Assembly (NCBI RefSeq): GCF_014145675.1
Contig: NZ_JACGZW010000005.1
Location: forward strand, 496,001 to 560,000
Origin: Amycolatopsis dendrobii
Lineage (GTDB): Bacteria > Actinomycetota > Actinomycetes > Mycobacteriales > Pseudonocardiaceae
Direction: 5' to 3'
DNA: 64,000 nucleotides
Part shown: piece after piece, positions 51,612 to 62,214 of the stretch
Numbering within the stretch: position 1 is the first letter of the stretch
How the letters are laid out: every line of letters begins with the position of its first letter
The notes under the pieces: model-generated
Database searches by the model: none
What the model was told of the DNA's origin: nothing
Seen by the model: only the letters and a program-made list of their open reading frames with translations
Position numbers and translations under genes: made by a program

Positions 51612-51660
51612 GGGGGTTGCCGGTGCGAGGCCTGGGGCCGGCTTCGCACCGGTGGCCCCC
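51612..51660 (+). terminator. Terminator after the SH3 gene
   Basis: Stem CCGGTGCGA (51620-51628) with TCGCACCGG (51644-51652), a possible inner GGCC/GGCC pair, and flanking G5 and C5 runs, 8 bases after the stop. Confidence 0.6.
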
Positions 51661-52107
51661 GTTCGGTCTGCCGAGTTGATCGCGGCTTTCCGGCACTCGG
51701 TCCTCGGGCCGGCTCCCCTCGCCTTGTCCGCCGAAGCGAACGGACCCGACACTGAGTTCGGGATGGTTCCGCACCGCTGTTTCTCAACGCGCTCCCGCTG
51801 AAGCAGCCAGGTCTCGGAGCAGTGCTTGCGGCCGACTCCGCGCCGGCGGCTCCGGCCAGGCCGCCGTTCGAGTATTCGACTGCTGGGCAGTTCCTTGCCG
51901 ACGACGCCGCCGTCGCCAGGTTTCACTCCGAGAACCTCGCTTCCCTGCCACTGCCCTCGCTTCCCCCGCGTTCCCGAAACCCGTTTCCTCAGCCGTTCTT
52001 CGCCCTGGCCCCATCGGTCAGCCTCCTTCACCGCAAGCCTTCCCCCGCACTCTGCCCGCGATTCCTTTGCCCGAGCCGAATTTCGCAAGCGATCCCGCCT
52101 CACCCGC
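51661..52107. other. Unassigned spacer
   Basis: No gene I can support. Possible frames are Pro/Arg-rich and lack codon bias. It ends at a 30-bp palindrome. Confidence 0.4.
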
Positions 52108-52137
52108 CGCGGGAGCCCGGATCCGGGCTCCCGCGGT
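52108..52137. repeat. Perfect 30-bp palindrome
   Basis: Two 15-base arms (first arm CCGCGGGAGCCCGGA) with no spacer, followed by TTT. It could be a terminator for an unrecognised rightward transcript or a cruciform, and lies 83 bases before the trypsin gene. Confidence 0.7.
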
Positions 52138-52220
52138 TTCCACCCGGTTCAGCGACGGTTTTCCGCTCAACCGCCGGTTAAAGTGGTTCTCGTGCGCTGC
52201 CGCAGCCGAGGGGGTCCGCT

Positions 52221-52979
52221 ATGCCACGCCGATTGGCTTTCATCGTCGCCGTCGTCTTGTCCGTCATCAGCCTGAGCCTGTCCGCCGCAAGTGCCGCTCC
52301 GACCGTCATCGGCGGAGAAAAGGCTTCACTGACACAACATCCGTACGCTGTGTACTTAGTGGACAGTCACGGAACCCAGTTCTGCGGTGGCGTCATCGTC
52401 AGCCGCACCGCGGTCGCGACCGCCGCGCACTGCGCCGCCACCGTCCCGATCGGCGAACTCAGCGTAGTAGCCGGAAGAGAAGACAAACGCAGCCAGGACG
52501 GCGTCGTCCGCGCCGTGTCCGCCGCGTGGCAACACCCGGATTTCCAGACGCCGCAACAAGGTGCGGATGTCGCAGTCCTGACCGTCCGCGGCTCGCTCCC
52601 CTACCGCCCCGCCGGCCTGGCCCGCGATCCGAGCCGCTACCCCGCCGGAACCAATGCCACCGTCCTGGGCTGGGGCCGGCTCGCCGACGGCGGCGACCGG
52701 TCGGACTACCTGCGCCAAGCCACCGTCCCCATAGCCGGCGACTCCGCCTGCCGCACCGGATACCCGGAGTACTCCGCGGCGAGCATGCTGTGCGCCGGCT
52801 ACCCGAACGGCGGTATCGACGCCTGCAAAGGAGATTCCGGAGGCCCGCTGGTAGTCGGCGACACGGTGGTCGGCATCGTCTCGTACGGCGACGGATGCGG
52901 AAAGCCCGGCAAACCCGGGATGTACACCAGGGTGACATCGTTCGCCGACGATATCGCCGCCCACGCCGGACTCAACTGA
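52221..52979 (+). CDS. Secreted trypsin-like serine protease
   Basis: A 252-residue precursor: signal peptide (MPRRLAFIVAVVLSVISLSLSAASA), propeptide-less start VIGGEKASLTQHPYAVYL, His in VATAAHC, Asp in GADVAVLTV and catalytic Ser in GDSGGPLVVG; the SYGDGCG ending is typical of S1 proteases. GACACKGDSGGP-type specificity suggests trypsin-like cleavage (Asp upstream in GGIDACKGDSGGP). Extracellular. ATG at 52221. Confidence 0.95.
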   Translation: MPRRLAFIVAVVLSVISLSLSAASAAPTVIGGEKASLTQHPYAVYLVDSHGTQFCGGVIVSRTAVATAAHCAATVPIGELSVVAGREDKRSQDGVVRAVSAAWQHPDFQTPQQGADVAVLTVRGSLPYRPAGLARDPSRYPAGTNATVLGWGRLADGGDRSDYLRQATVPIAGDSACRTGYPEYSAASMLCAGYPNGGIDACKGDSGGPLVVGDTVVGIVSYGDGCGKPGKPGMYTRVTSFADDIAAHAGLN

Positions 52980-53334
52980 ACCCGCGAGACCAACCGGTGC
53001 CGCGCTGTCCGGATCGGCGCTCCTCGTTCGCCCCGCACGGGATCCGAACGCGAACTCCGGCTGTCGACGACGGCCGCGCCCCGGCGACCCCACGATGCGC
53101 GGCCTGGCCGGATTTCCGTTCCCCACGGGAGGAACAGGGGAATGCGCGCGACTCCCTGAGCACGGCAAGGTAAAGTCCAGGGCATGACGTCGCCGGAGGC
53201 CAGCAGACGGTAGCCGCCCAGCCGCAACCTGGGCGGCGGAGTGACGGGTGCCGGGGTTCATTCCCGCGCCGGGCTGACCGGCGGAAGTTTCACCGCGGAT
53301 ACCCTGCGGTTGAGCTGTGCTCTGAACAGGTTCT
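52980..53334. other. Non-coding spacer after the trypsin gene
   Basis: No supported gene. Reading frames here are Arg/Pro-rich without bias. It leads into the structured element at 53335. Confidence 0.4.
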
Positions 53335-53406
53335 CGTGCGTGGTGTATGCCGGTTCTCACCGGCGTGACCACGCACGGCGGCCAGGCATAGCGCCGGGCC
53401 GCCGTG
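53335..53406 (+). ncRNA. Structured RNA element with alternative hairpins
   Basis: Hairpin A: CGTGCGTGGT (53335-53344) pairs with ACCACGCACG (53368-53377), with an inner GCCGG/CCGGC stem. Hairpin B: CACGGCGGCC (53374-53383) pairs with GGCCGCCGTG (53397-53406). The two share bases 53374-53377, so they compete. This looks like a riboswitch or attenuator-like fold, but no known aptamer is evident and the strand is not certain. Confidence 0.4.
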
Positions 53407-53600
53407 TGCGAACGAATCGCGCCGACGGCAAGGTTGGCCAGCCAGCGCCAAGACTGCGCACGGTGGCCACTTCGCGGTGAAGTCTGACGCCACGGGCAAA
53501 GCTTGCCGTTCGATATGTGTGCTGGCGAAGCCTGCGCACAGAGAGCCACCGGCAGAGCGTGCTTGGCACCACGGCATCGCGGGCAAATCATGCTCGGCGC

Positions 53601-53881
53601 TACAGCACCGCAGGCAAAGCCGGTGCACGCAAGGCAACCGGCAAAGCATGCTCAGCACCGCTGGCGAAAGCAGCGCTCGGCACCGCGTACCGCAGGCAAG
53701 GCGCCCTCGGCACTACAGCACTGCGGGCAAAGCCGGTGCACGCAAGGCAACCGGCAAAGCGCGCTCAGCACCGCTGGCGAAGCATGCCCCGCGTTACAGC
53801 ACCGCGGGCACAGCATGCTTAGCACCGCTGGCAAAGCCTGCACACGGCGGAGCCTCCGGCAGCGCATGCTCGGCAGCACAG
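53601..53881. repeat. Degenerate tandem repeat array
   Basis: A 68-base block at 53601-53668 recurs at 53714-53781 with 4 mismatches, offset 113. A shorter third copy starts at about 53795 lacking an internal 36-base segment. The core AGCACCGCTGGCAAAGC or close variants occur at least six times. It is flanked by related fragments from about 53495. Not CRISPR: no regular spacers. Confidence 0.75.
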
Positions 53882-54093
53882 CAGACCTGGCAACCCATTC
53901 CCGGCACCGCAGTATCCGGACGAGGCCTGCTCGCGGCCATCACGCCGCGGCAAAGCTCCGACCGGCCCAACTGCGGCCTGGACCCAGGCCAACGGCCTGC
54001 CGCACGCGAACCCGAGCCACCCCACTCCGCAAGCGAACCGTCCACAGCCCCCAGGCGTCCCCGGACGCCGACAGCTCATCGGAGTCGATTCCC
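53882..54093. other. Spacer between repeat array and MFS gene
   Basis: No supported gene. An open frame continues into the MFS gene but is low-complexity and repeat-derived. CGGAG at 54080-54084 serves the TTG start. Confidence 0.4.
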
Positions 54094-55191
54094 TTGCCAC
54101 CCCTCATCTTCCTGCTAGCCGCCGCGGTCTTCGCCCAAGGCACGTCCGAGTTCGTCCTCTCCGGGCTTCTCCCCCAGATCGCCGCGGGCACCGGTGTCTC
54201 CATCGGTACCGCCGGGCTGCTCACGTCGCTCTTCGCGGCGGGAATGGTCGTCGGCGCACCAGTTCTCGCGATGCTCGGCAGCAAACTGCCGCGCAAAATG
54301 GCGCTCCTCACCTTCCTCGGCCTCTTCTCCGCAGTGCACATCGTCGGTGCCCTCACCACCGACTTCCCGCTCCTCCTCGCCACCCGCGCCCTCGCGGCGT
54401 TCGCCAACGCGGGGTTTCTCGCGGTGGCGCTCGCGGCGCTGCCAGCGCTCGTCCCGGAGGACGCCGTCGGGCGGGCGGCTTCCGTGCTGTTGTCCGGTGT
54501 CACGCTCGCGTGCATCGTCGGCGTTCCGGCCGGGACACTGCTCGGTCAGCACGCCGGATGGCAGGCCGCGTTCTGGGCTATCGCGGCGATCACGGCAGCG
54601 GCCGCCATCGCGCTGACAACAGCAAAGTTCGACAATCCGCCGGCCACAAGCCCGGTGTATCGCGAGTGGCGGGTCCTGACGCGACCGCGCGTCAGGGCGA
54701 CCGTGGTCAAGGGCGTGCTGGTCAACGGCGGGACGTTCGCGGCGTTCACCTACCTCGGCACGATGACCGCCCCGCCGGGATGGGTTCCGGTCGTGCTGGC
54801 GGTGTTCGGAGTGGGATCGTTCGTCGGCGTCACCGTCGCGGGCAAGGCAGGGCCGAGGATCGTCAAAGCGGGCACGGCAGTGCTGACCGCCGTGTGGGTG
54901 GCGGCGTTCTTCGCGGCGCAGAGTCTTCCGGGGCTCGTCGCATCAGCGTTGGTCACCGGGGCGATGGCGTTCGGGGCCGGGTCCGCGTTGATCGCTGCGA
55001 TTGTCACGTCTGCCAGCGAGGATGCGCCGCGGGTGGCCGGGGCGATCGCGACTACGGCGTTCAATCTCGGGGCGGTGGCCGGGCCTGCGGTGGCGGGGGC
55101 CGTCGTCCTTGATGCGGCGCACGCGCGTGCGGCGTTCTGGGTCAGCGCGGCCTTCACCGCGGCGGCGATGTTCCTGCGGGTGAAGAAATAG
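54094..55191 (+). CDS. Cmx/CmrA-like MFS drug exporter
   Basis: A 365-residue inner-membrane transporter of about twelve segments. The start PPLIFLLAAAVFAQGTSEFVLSGLLPQIA is diagnostic of the Cmx/CmrA chloramphenicol-efflux family. It is slightly short (family about 390). I choose the TTG at 54094, 9 bases after CGGAG, because the frame upstream is made of tandem repeats. The substrate could be chloramphenicol or a self-made compound. The 1.1 kb upstream holds the structured RNA and repeats, so expression may be unusual. Confidence 0.85.
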   Translation: MPPLIFLLAAAVFAQGTSEFVLSGLLPQIAAGTGVSIGTAGLLTSLFAAGMVVGAPVLAMLGSKLPRKMALLTFLGLFSAVHIVGALTTDFPLLLATRALAAFANAGFLAVALAALPALVPEDAVGRAASVLLSGVTLACIVGVPAGTLLGQHAGWQAAFWAIAAITAAAAIALTTAKFDNPPATSPVYREWRVLTRPRVRATVVKGVLVNGGTFAAFTYLGTMTAPPGWVPVVLAVFGVGSFVGVTVAGKAGPRIVKAGTAVLTAVWVAAFFAAQSLPGLVASALVTGAMAFGAGSALIAAIVTSASEDAPRVAGAIATTAFNLGAVAGPAVAGAVVLDAAHARAAFWVSAAFTAAAMFLRVKK

Positions 55192-55196
55192 AAAGT

Positions 55197-55225
55197 GGCG
55201 GCCCGGGCGGGAAACCCGGGCCGCC
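55197..55225. terminator. Bidirectional terminator between MFS and eno
   Basis: GGCGGCCCGGG (55197-55207) and CCCGGGCCGCC (55215-55225) with a 7-base loop, between two convergent genes whose stops are 40 bases apart. Confidence 0.75.
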
Positions 55226-55231
55226 GCACAA

Positions 55232-56536
<1,305 letters not shown>

Positions 56537-56665
56537 TCAGCGCACGCTCCGTGGAGCGCCCCGGCGGCAACGCGGCACCACGGCGAGCCGCACGTCACCC
56601 CGGAGGCTAGCAGAACCGTTCTGAATCGATCCGGCACCGCCCGGACCCTCCACTTCGGACAGTCT

Positions 56666-56678
56666 GGAAACCGTTTCC
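56666..56678. promoter_or_regulatory. LacI-type palindrome between eno and phosphatase
   Basis: GGAAAC-C-GTTTCC, in the 295-base divergent spacer. LacI-family operators often look like this; no such gene is adjacent. Confidence 0.35.
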
Positions 56679-56801
56679 CGGCAAAGGGAACGAACCGGAA
56701 CCCGCCCGGACGACACTTCACGCGCCGGACAGCAGGCGTTCATCGGCGGGCCGCGCGGCCAGCATAACTTCGCTTTCGCCTGGGAGCCGGAGGAGGCCGC
56801 C

Positions 56802-58337
56802 ATGTCCAACGCCGTCAGCCGTCGAGGAGCATTAGGCCTAATGGGCGCAAGCGCTGCCGTACCACTGCTCGGAACTGGTACGGCCGCCGCCGCTCCGCTC
56901 GCGCCGGCACCGGGCGGCGGCGCGACGCCAGTGCAGGGTTTGCACCTCACGTTCGGCCGCGATCCCGCCCGGCAGATGGTGGTTTCGTGGCTCACCGACG
57001 GCCCGGTCCGCCGCCCCCGCGTCCTCTACGGCACGCTCGACGACGGCTTCGGCTCGTACGCGCCCGCGGTCACCCGCACCTACCTCGACGGCGCCTCCAA
57101 CCGCACGGTCTGGGTGCACCACGCCGAGATCAACCGCCTCTGCCCGGACACCGAGTACCTCTACGTCGCCCAGCACGACGGCGCGACGCCCGACGCCGGC
57201 ACGTTCCGCACCGCGCCCGGCGGCCGGTCCGCGTTCACCTTCACCAGCTTCGGCGACCAGTCCGCGCCGCAGGTCACCTGGGACCTCAAGGGCGCGCCCG
57301 CGCTCGACTTCTTCTCCACCCCGGCGACGAAGGACATCGTCACCGGCATCGAGACCGTCGCGCCGCTGTTCCACCTGCTCAACGGCGACCTCTGCTACGC
57401 CAACCTCGACGTCGACCGCGTGCGCACCTGGAACAACTTCTTCACCAACAACACCCGCTCGGCGCGGTACCGGCCGTGGATGCCCGCCGCGGGCAACCAC
57501 GAGATCGAGAAGCAGAACGGCGCGCTCGGGATGGACGCCTACCAGGCGTATTTCCAGCTGCCGTCCACCGAAACCGACCCCGAACTGGCCGGGCTCTGGT
57601 ACGGCTTCACCGTCGGCTCGGTCCGGGTGATCGTGCTGCAGAACGACGACAACTGCCTGCAAGACGGCGGCGACCTCTACGTCAGCGGCTACTCCGGCGG
57701 GCGGCAGCTCGCCTGGCTGGAGAAAGAACTCGCCGCGGCACGGGCGTCGCGGGACGTGGACTGGATCGTCGTCGCGATGCACCAGGTCATGATCAGCACG
57801 TCCGACGCGAACGGCGCCGACCTCGGCCTGCGCGAGAAGTACGGCCCGCTGTTCGACCGCTACGGCGTAGACCTGGTGCTTTGCGGGCACGAGCACGACT
57901 ACGAACGCTCCCTGGCCGTGCACGGCGTCGTCGCGGAAAGCGAAACGCTCACGCCGAACCCGGTGTCCGACGCGACCGACAACATCGACGCGACGCACGG
58001 CACTGTGCACATGATTCTCGGCGGAGGAGGCGTCTCCGGCACCACCAACGGCAGTTTCTTCAAGGACGGCACCGGAAAAGTGCTGACTGCCGTCGCGGAC
58101 AAGCGGGATCCGGCCACGGGCAAGCGGAAGCCGACCTATGTGCGCGAAAAAGCGGTGTGGAGCGCGGTGCGCGACCTCGACCACCCCTACGGCTTCGCCG
58201 CGTTCACCGTGGATCCCGGGCGCCGTCCGGGCGGCACGACGACCATGCACGTGACCTACTACAACGTCACCAAGCCGACCGGCGAACTGTCGGTGTTCGA
58301 GCGGTTCTCGCTGCACCGCAAGCGCGCCGACGGCTGA
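56802..58337 (+). CDS. Tat-exported purple-acid-phosphatase-like metallophosphoesterase
   Basis: A 511-residue precursor with a Tat-like signal ([22 protein letters not shown] cleavage). After an N-terminal fibronectin-like region the calcineurin fold carries the metal ligands in [21 protein letters not shown] and GHEHDYERS. It probably hydrolyses phosphomonoesters outside the cell. ATG at 56802 follows GGAGGAGG. Divergent from eno. Confidence 0.9.
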   Translation: MSNAVSRRGALGLMGASAAVPLLGTGTAAAAPLAPAPGGGATPVQGLHLTFGRDPARQMVVSWLTDGPVRRPRVLYGTLDDGFGSYAPAVTRTYLDGASNRTVWVHHAEINRLCPDTEYLYVAQHDGATPDAGTFRTAPGGRSAFTFTSFGDQSAPQVTWDLKGAPALDFFSTPATKDIVTGIETVAPLFHLLNGDLCYANLDVDRVRTWNNFFTNNTRSARYRPWMPAAGNHEIEKQNGALGMDAYQAYFQLPSTETDPELAGLWYGFTVGSVRVIVLQNDDNCLQDGGDLYVSGYSGGRQLAWLEKELAAARASRDVDWIVVAMHQVMISTSDANGADLGLREKYGPLFDRYGVDLVLCGHEHDYERSLAVHGVVAESETLTPNPVSDATDNIDATHGTVHMILGGGGVSGTTNGSFFKDGTGKVLTAVADKRDPATGKRKPTYVREKAVWSAVRDLDHPYGFAAFTVDPGRRPGGTTTMHVTYYNVTKPTGELSVFERFSLHRKRADG

Positions 58338-58489
58338 CGTCAACCCCTTCTCCGGCCTGGTCCGGACCACCCCTCAAGCCGGACAGAGCGATCCTTAGCC
58401 GCGCTACGCTTGTCGCGGACCCGGTGGCCGCAACGGACACCTCCCCCATCGTCAGTCCATTGTGGACCATCGGGCCGCGAGGAGCGCCC

Positions 58490-59713
58490 ATGGACCACGC
58501 CGTCACCCCCTTCGTGCTGGACCCGGCCGCGCCGGACGTGCACGGCGAGGGCGCCCGGCTTCGCGCCCGCGGACCGCTGACCGTGGTCGAACTGCCGGGC
58601 GGCGTGCTCGCCTGGTCGGTCACCAGCCTGCCGCTGCTGCGCGCCCTGCTCGCCGACCCGCGGGTGTCGAAGGACGCCCGGCGGCACTGGCCCGCCTACC
58701 GGGACGGCAGGATCTCCTCCGACTGGTCGCTGCACATCTGGGTTTCGGTGCAGAACATGTTCACCGCCTACGGTGACGAGCACCGGCGGCTGCGGTCGCT
58801 GGTGTCCAAGGCTTTCGCGCCCGGCCGGATCGCCGCGCTGCGCCCGGCGGTCGCCGAAATCGTCGACGGCCTGCTCGCCGAACTCGACGCCGGGCCATCC
58901 GAAACCGACCTGCGCGAACAGTACTGCTACCGGTTGCCGATCGAGGTGATCTGCCGGCTGGTGGGAGTCCCCGAACAGACGCGGCCGGGCCTGCGCACCG
59001 CGGTGGCCGGGATCTTCGCGACGTCGGCGACCGCGGAGGAAGCGACCGCGAACGTCGAGCTGCTGTACGGAATTCTCGCCGGCCTCGTCTCCCAGCGGCG
59101 CTCCGAGCCCGGCGACGACCTCGCCACCGCCCTCATCAGCGCCCGCGACTCCGACGGCTCCCGGCTGAGCGAAGCGGAACTGGTCGACACGCTGATCCTG
59201 GTGATCACCGCGGGTCACGAGACGACGGTCAACCTGCTCGACCAGGCCGTGACCGCGCTGCTGACCCATCCCGGCCAGCTGCGGCAGGTGCTCGGCGGAA
59301 AGCGCACCTGGTCGGACGTCGTGGACGAGACTTTGCGCTGGCAGGCCCCGCTTTCGCACCTGCCGTTGCGGTTCGCGCGAGAGGACATCGAGGTCGAGGG
59401 CACGGTCATCCACGCGGGCGACCCGATTCTCCCGTCCTTCGGTCCCGCCGGACGCGACGAGAGCCACCACGGCCCGGACGCGCACGAGTTCGACTTGACC
59501 CGCAAGGACAAATCAGCGCTCGCGTTCGGCCACGGCGTGCACTATTGCCTCGGCGCGCAGCTCGCCCGGATGGAGGCGGAGCTGGGGTTGCCGGCGTTGT
59601 TCGAGCGGTTCCCGGATCTGGCGCTGGCGGTGGCCGAGGAGGAGCTGGAGCCGGTGCCGTCGTTCATCACCAACGGCCACGTGACGTTGCCGGTGCGGTT
59701 GCGGTCCTCGTGA
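58490..59713 (+). CDS. Cytochrome P450
   Basis: A 407-residue soluble bacterial P450. The I-helix oxygen-binding motif is TAGHETTVN, the ExxR motif is DETLRW, and the haem loop is [15 protein letters not shown] (Cys about 356). Such enzymes hydroxylate small molecules and need ferredoxin partners; none is adjacent. ATG at 58490 follows GAGGAGCG. The stop codon lies inside a nested hairpin that serves two convergent genes. Confidence 0.93.
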   Translation: MDHAVTPFVLDPAAPDVHGEGARLRARGPLTVVELPGGVLAWSVTSLPLLRALLADPRVSKDARRHWPAYRDGRISSDWSLHIWVSVQNMFTAYGDEHRRLRSLVSKAFAPGRIAALRPAVAEIVDGLLAELDAGPSETDLREQYCYRLPIEVICRLVGVPEQTRPGLRTAVAGIFATSATAEEATANVELLYGILAGLVSQRRSEPGDDLATALISARDSDGSRLSEAELVDTLILVITAGHETTVNLLDQAVTALLTHPGQLRQVLGGKRTWSDVVDETLRWQAPLSHLPLRFAREDIEVEGTVIHAGDPILPSFGPAGRDESHHGPDAHEFDLTRKDKSALAFGHGVHYCLGAQLARMEAELGLPALFERFPDLALAVAEEELEPVPSFITNGHVTLPVRLRSS

Positions 59714-59752
59714 GTGCTGCTGCCGGTTAGAACCGGCGCCAACACTCACGAG
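59707..59752. terminator. Nested hairpin between P450 and CoA-transferase genes
   Basis: Outer arms CTCGTGAGTG and CACTCACGAG (10 bp) enclose an inner perfect stem GCCGGTT/AACCGGC with a 2-base AG turn. It contains the P450 stop codon and lies 15 bases before the leftward stop, so it is a bidirectional terminator and may also be a dispersed repeat. Confidence 0.7.
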
Positions 59753-59767
59753 CGCCCAGCCGCGTGC

Positions 59768-60862
59768 TCATGCCTTCCAGTCGGCGAGGACGTCCTCGGT
59801 GTCCGCGCCCGGCACTGGCGGCGGCGACGGCAAATCCGTTGTGCTGCGCGAAAACCGCGGCGCCGGAGCGGGCTGGACGATCCCGTCGAGCGTGACCAGG
59901 CCGGACCGCGCGGCGATGTGCGGATGCCGGGGAGCCTCGTCGGGCGAGAGGACCGGCGTGACGCACGCGTCGGTGCCGTCGAAGACCTCGGCCCATTCGT
60001 CGCGGGTGCGGCTGAGGAAGGCCCGGGTGAAGGTGGCGCGGAGCGCGGGCCAGCCGTCGCGGTCCAGTTGCGGCGGGAGGTCTTCCGCGGCGAGGCCGAG
60101 GCCGTCCAGGAGAGCCGCGTAGAACTGCGGTTCGAGAGAACCGACTGCGACGTACCGGCCGTCCGCGCACACGTACGTGTCGTAGAACGGCGCGCCGCCG
60201 TCGAGGAGGTTCGTGCCGCGTTCGTCGGACCAGGAACCCAGGCCGCGCAACGCCCACATCATCTGGGACAGCACGTTCGCGCCGTCGACCATCGCCGCGT
60301 CCACGACCTGGCCGCGTCCGGTCCGGCCGCATTCCCACAACGCCGCGAGCACGCCCGCGATCAGGAACATCGATCCGCCGCCGAAGTCGCCGACCAGGTT
60401 GAGCGGCGGCACCGGACGCTCGCCCGCGCGGCCGATCGCGTGCAGCACGCCGGTGAGGCCGAGGTAGTTGATGTCGTGCCCGGCGCGCTGGGCGAGCGGC
60501 CCGTCCTGGCCCCAGCCGGTCATCCGGCCGTAAACCAGGCGGGGATTGCCTGCGAAGCAGTCGTCCGGGCCGACGCCGAGCCGTTCGGCGACGCCCGGGC
60601 GCAGGCCTTCGACCAGCACGTCCGCTTTCGCGGCGAGCCGCAGGACGAGCTCGCGGCCCTCGGGAGTCTTGAGGTTCGCGGCGACCGAGCGGCGCCCGCG
60701 CAGCAGCGGGTCCGGCTTGCCGCCGCTGAGGTCGAGCGATCCGGAAGGCCGTTCCACCCGGACGACGTCCGCGCCCAGGTCGGCGAGCACCATGCACGCG
60801 TGCGGCCCCGGCCCGATCCCGGCCAGCTCGACGACCTTCAGCCCGCTCAACGGTCCCGCCAC
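59768..60862 (-). CDS. CaiB/BaiF CoA-transferase family, alpha-methylacyl-CoA racemase-like
   Basis: A 364-residue protein of the family III CoA-transferases: [65 protein letters not shown] and [10 protein letters not shown] closely match alpha-methylacyl-CoA racemases, which epimerise branched acyl-CoA for beta-oxidation. GTG at 60862 follows GAGGAGGAC; a longer frame upstream is Arg/Gly-rich. Convergent with the P450. Confidence 0.92.
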   Translation of the reverse strand: MAGPLSGLKVVELAGIGPGPHACMVLADLGADVVRVERPSGSLDLSGGKPDPLLRGRRSVAANLKTPEGRELVLRLAAKADVLVEGLRPGVAERLGVGPDDCFAGNPRLVYGRMTGWGQDGPLAQRAGHDINYLGLTGVLHAIGRAGERPVPPLNLVGDFGGGSMFLIAGVLAALWECGRTGRGQVVDAAMVDGANVLSQMMWALRGLGSWSDERGTNLLDGGAPFYDTYVCADGRYVAVGSLEPQFYAALLDGLGLAAEDLPPQLDRDGWPALRATFTRAFLSRTRDEWAEVFDGTDACVTPVLSPDEAPRHPHIAARSGLVTLDGIVQPAPAPRFSRSTTDLPSPPPVPGADTEDVLADWKA

Positions 60863-61071
60863 ACGTCCTCCTCGGCTCCGGCGCCCCTGCCGCGGCGACC
60901 CTACCGGCCCGCCGCGGCCGGACCCGGGCGTGTGGGGTAACCCACCCGTGGCCCGACCCGGGCAGAACCGGCGCCGGGCCTCACCCGAACCGGGGACTGG
61001 CGTCTCGCGGCCGCGCCCTTCGGGTACCCGGCTGGTATCCATGGGTCACGAATAGATCAAGGAGGATTTCA

Positions 61072-61518
61072 ATGAGCTTTTTCGACCAGGCCAAGGACAA
61101 GATCCAGGAATTCGCGGGCAACAACCAGGACAAGGTCGGCGAGGGCATCGACAAGGCCGCCGAATTCGCCGACGAGAAAACCGGCGGCAAGCACGGCGAC
61201 CAGATCCGCCAGGGCGCGGACAAACTGAAGGAGAACTTCGGCGGCGGCCAGCAAGGCGGCGGCCAGGAACAGGGCGGCGGACAGCAGCAGGGCGGTTTCG
61301 ACCAGGGCGGACAGCAGGGTCAGCAGGGCGGTTTCGGCCAGGGCGACCAAGGCGGCCAGGGCGGTTTCGACCAAGGCGGCCAGGGCGGCTTCCAGCAGGG
61401 CGGCCAGCAGCAGGGCTTCGAGCAGGGCGGCGAACGAGGCGGTTACGAGCAAGGCGGCCAGCAGGGCGGCTACGACCAGGGCGGCCAGCAGGGCGAGCAG
61501 CAGTGGGGCAACCAGTAG
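61072..61518 (+). CDS. MT0933/CsbD-like small protein with Gly/Gln-rich tail
   Basis: A 148-residue protein. The first 55 residues (SFFDQAKDKIQEFAGNNQDK, DEKTGGKHGDQI) match the MT0933-type antitoxin/CsbD-like helical family. From about residue 56 a long, repetitive Gly/Gln-rich tail (units like GGQQGG, GGFDQGGQ, GGYDQGGQ) follows, low complexity and prion-like, with periodic Phe/Tyr. Family members are usually about 60 residues. AAGGAGG precedes the ATG. No toxin partner is adjacent. Divergent from the CoA-transferase gene. Confidence 0.78.
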   Translation: MSFFDQAKDKIQEFAGNNQDKVGEGIDKAAEFADEKTGGKHGDQIRQGADKLKENFGGGQQGGGQEQGGGQQQGGFDQGGQQGQQGGFGQGDQGGQGGFDQGGQGGFQQGGQQQGFEQGGERGGYEQGGQQGGYDQGGQQGEQQWGNQ

Positions 61519-62214
61519 CAGCGAGCCTGTTCCGGCCTGAGTTCCCGTGCCGATCGCTTCCGCGATCGGCCTCGCTCATCGCCCGCGGTATGCGGAGCAA
61601 ACCGTTGGCGGCAAAAGAACTTCGCGAGTCAGGAGACTCAGGAGACAGCCACCGCAAGCGATCCTGCCGCAGGAAGTCCTCCACTCGTCTGCGGTGAGCC
61701 AAACGCGAGCCGACTGCCGCAGGAAGTCCGCGGGTCGGCTGCGGCGGGCGAACCGAGCGAATCAACTGCCGCAGGTCGAGCGCGGCGAGCGAACCGCGCA
61801 CGTCAGGAGCCTCGGCAACCAGCCGCGGCGAGCGAGCGAGCGTGTCGGCGGTCGCAGCCGGCTGCGGGATTCGGGTGCGGCGGGCAGGCTCAGCGGAGAA
61901 CGAGCAGCGCAAGCCAGGAGCCGCGGCCAGCCGATGTGCGCGAGCGGGCACAAAACGAATCGGCTGCGGTGAGCGGTCAGTGGCGAGGCGGCAGCAAACC
62001 TCGCGAACCGGTCGCCGTGAGCGAACCGCGGTGATCCGGCAATCACCCGGTCTCGGCGGGGATTCATTCGATCGGCCGGAAAACCGGCCGCGACGAGCGG
62101 GCGGGGCGGCGTTTCCGCGCAGTTTCCGGCGTGTTCACCCGGCAGCGCGGAAATGCCGCCCCGCTTTCCCGCAGCACTGAATTTGTTTCACCATTTCGTG
62201 CTTTCCGGAGCCGC
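61519..62214. other. Non-coding spacer with short tandem repeats
   Basis: No supported gene. CTGCCGCAGGAAGTCC occurs at 61664-61679 and 61714-61729, with a diverged third start at 61766, giving a period of about 50 bases. Related GCGAGCGAACCGCG pieces continue to about 62040. Confidence 0.5.

Noticed and set aside
53495-53900. Possible CRISPR array
   Set aside because: Repeats are degenerate, of unequal period and without unique spacers; no cas genes are in the window.
53503-54093. In-frame extension of the MFS exporter through the repeat array
   Set aside because: The extension translates the tandem repeats into low-complexity sequence, while the family N terminus begins exactly at the TTG with a ribosome-binding site.
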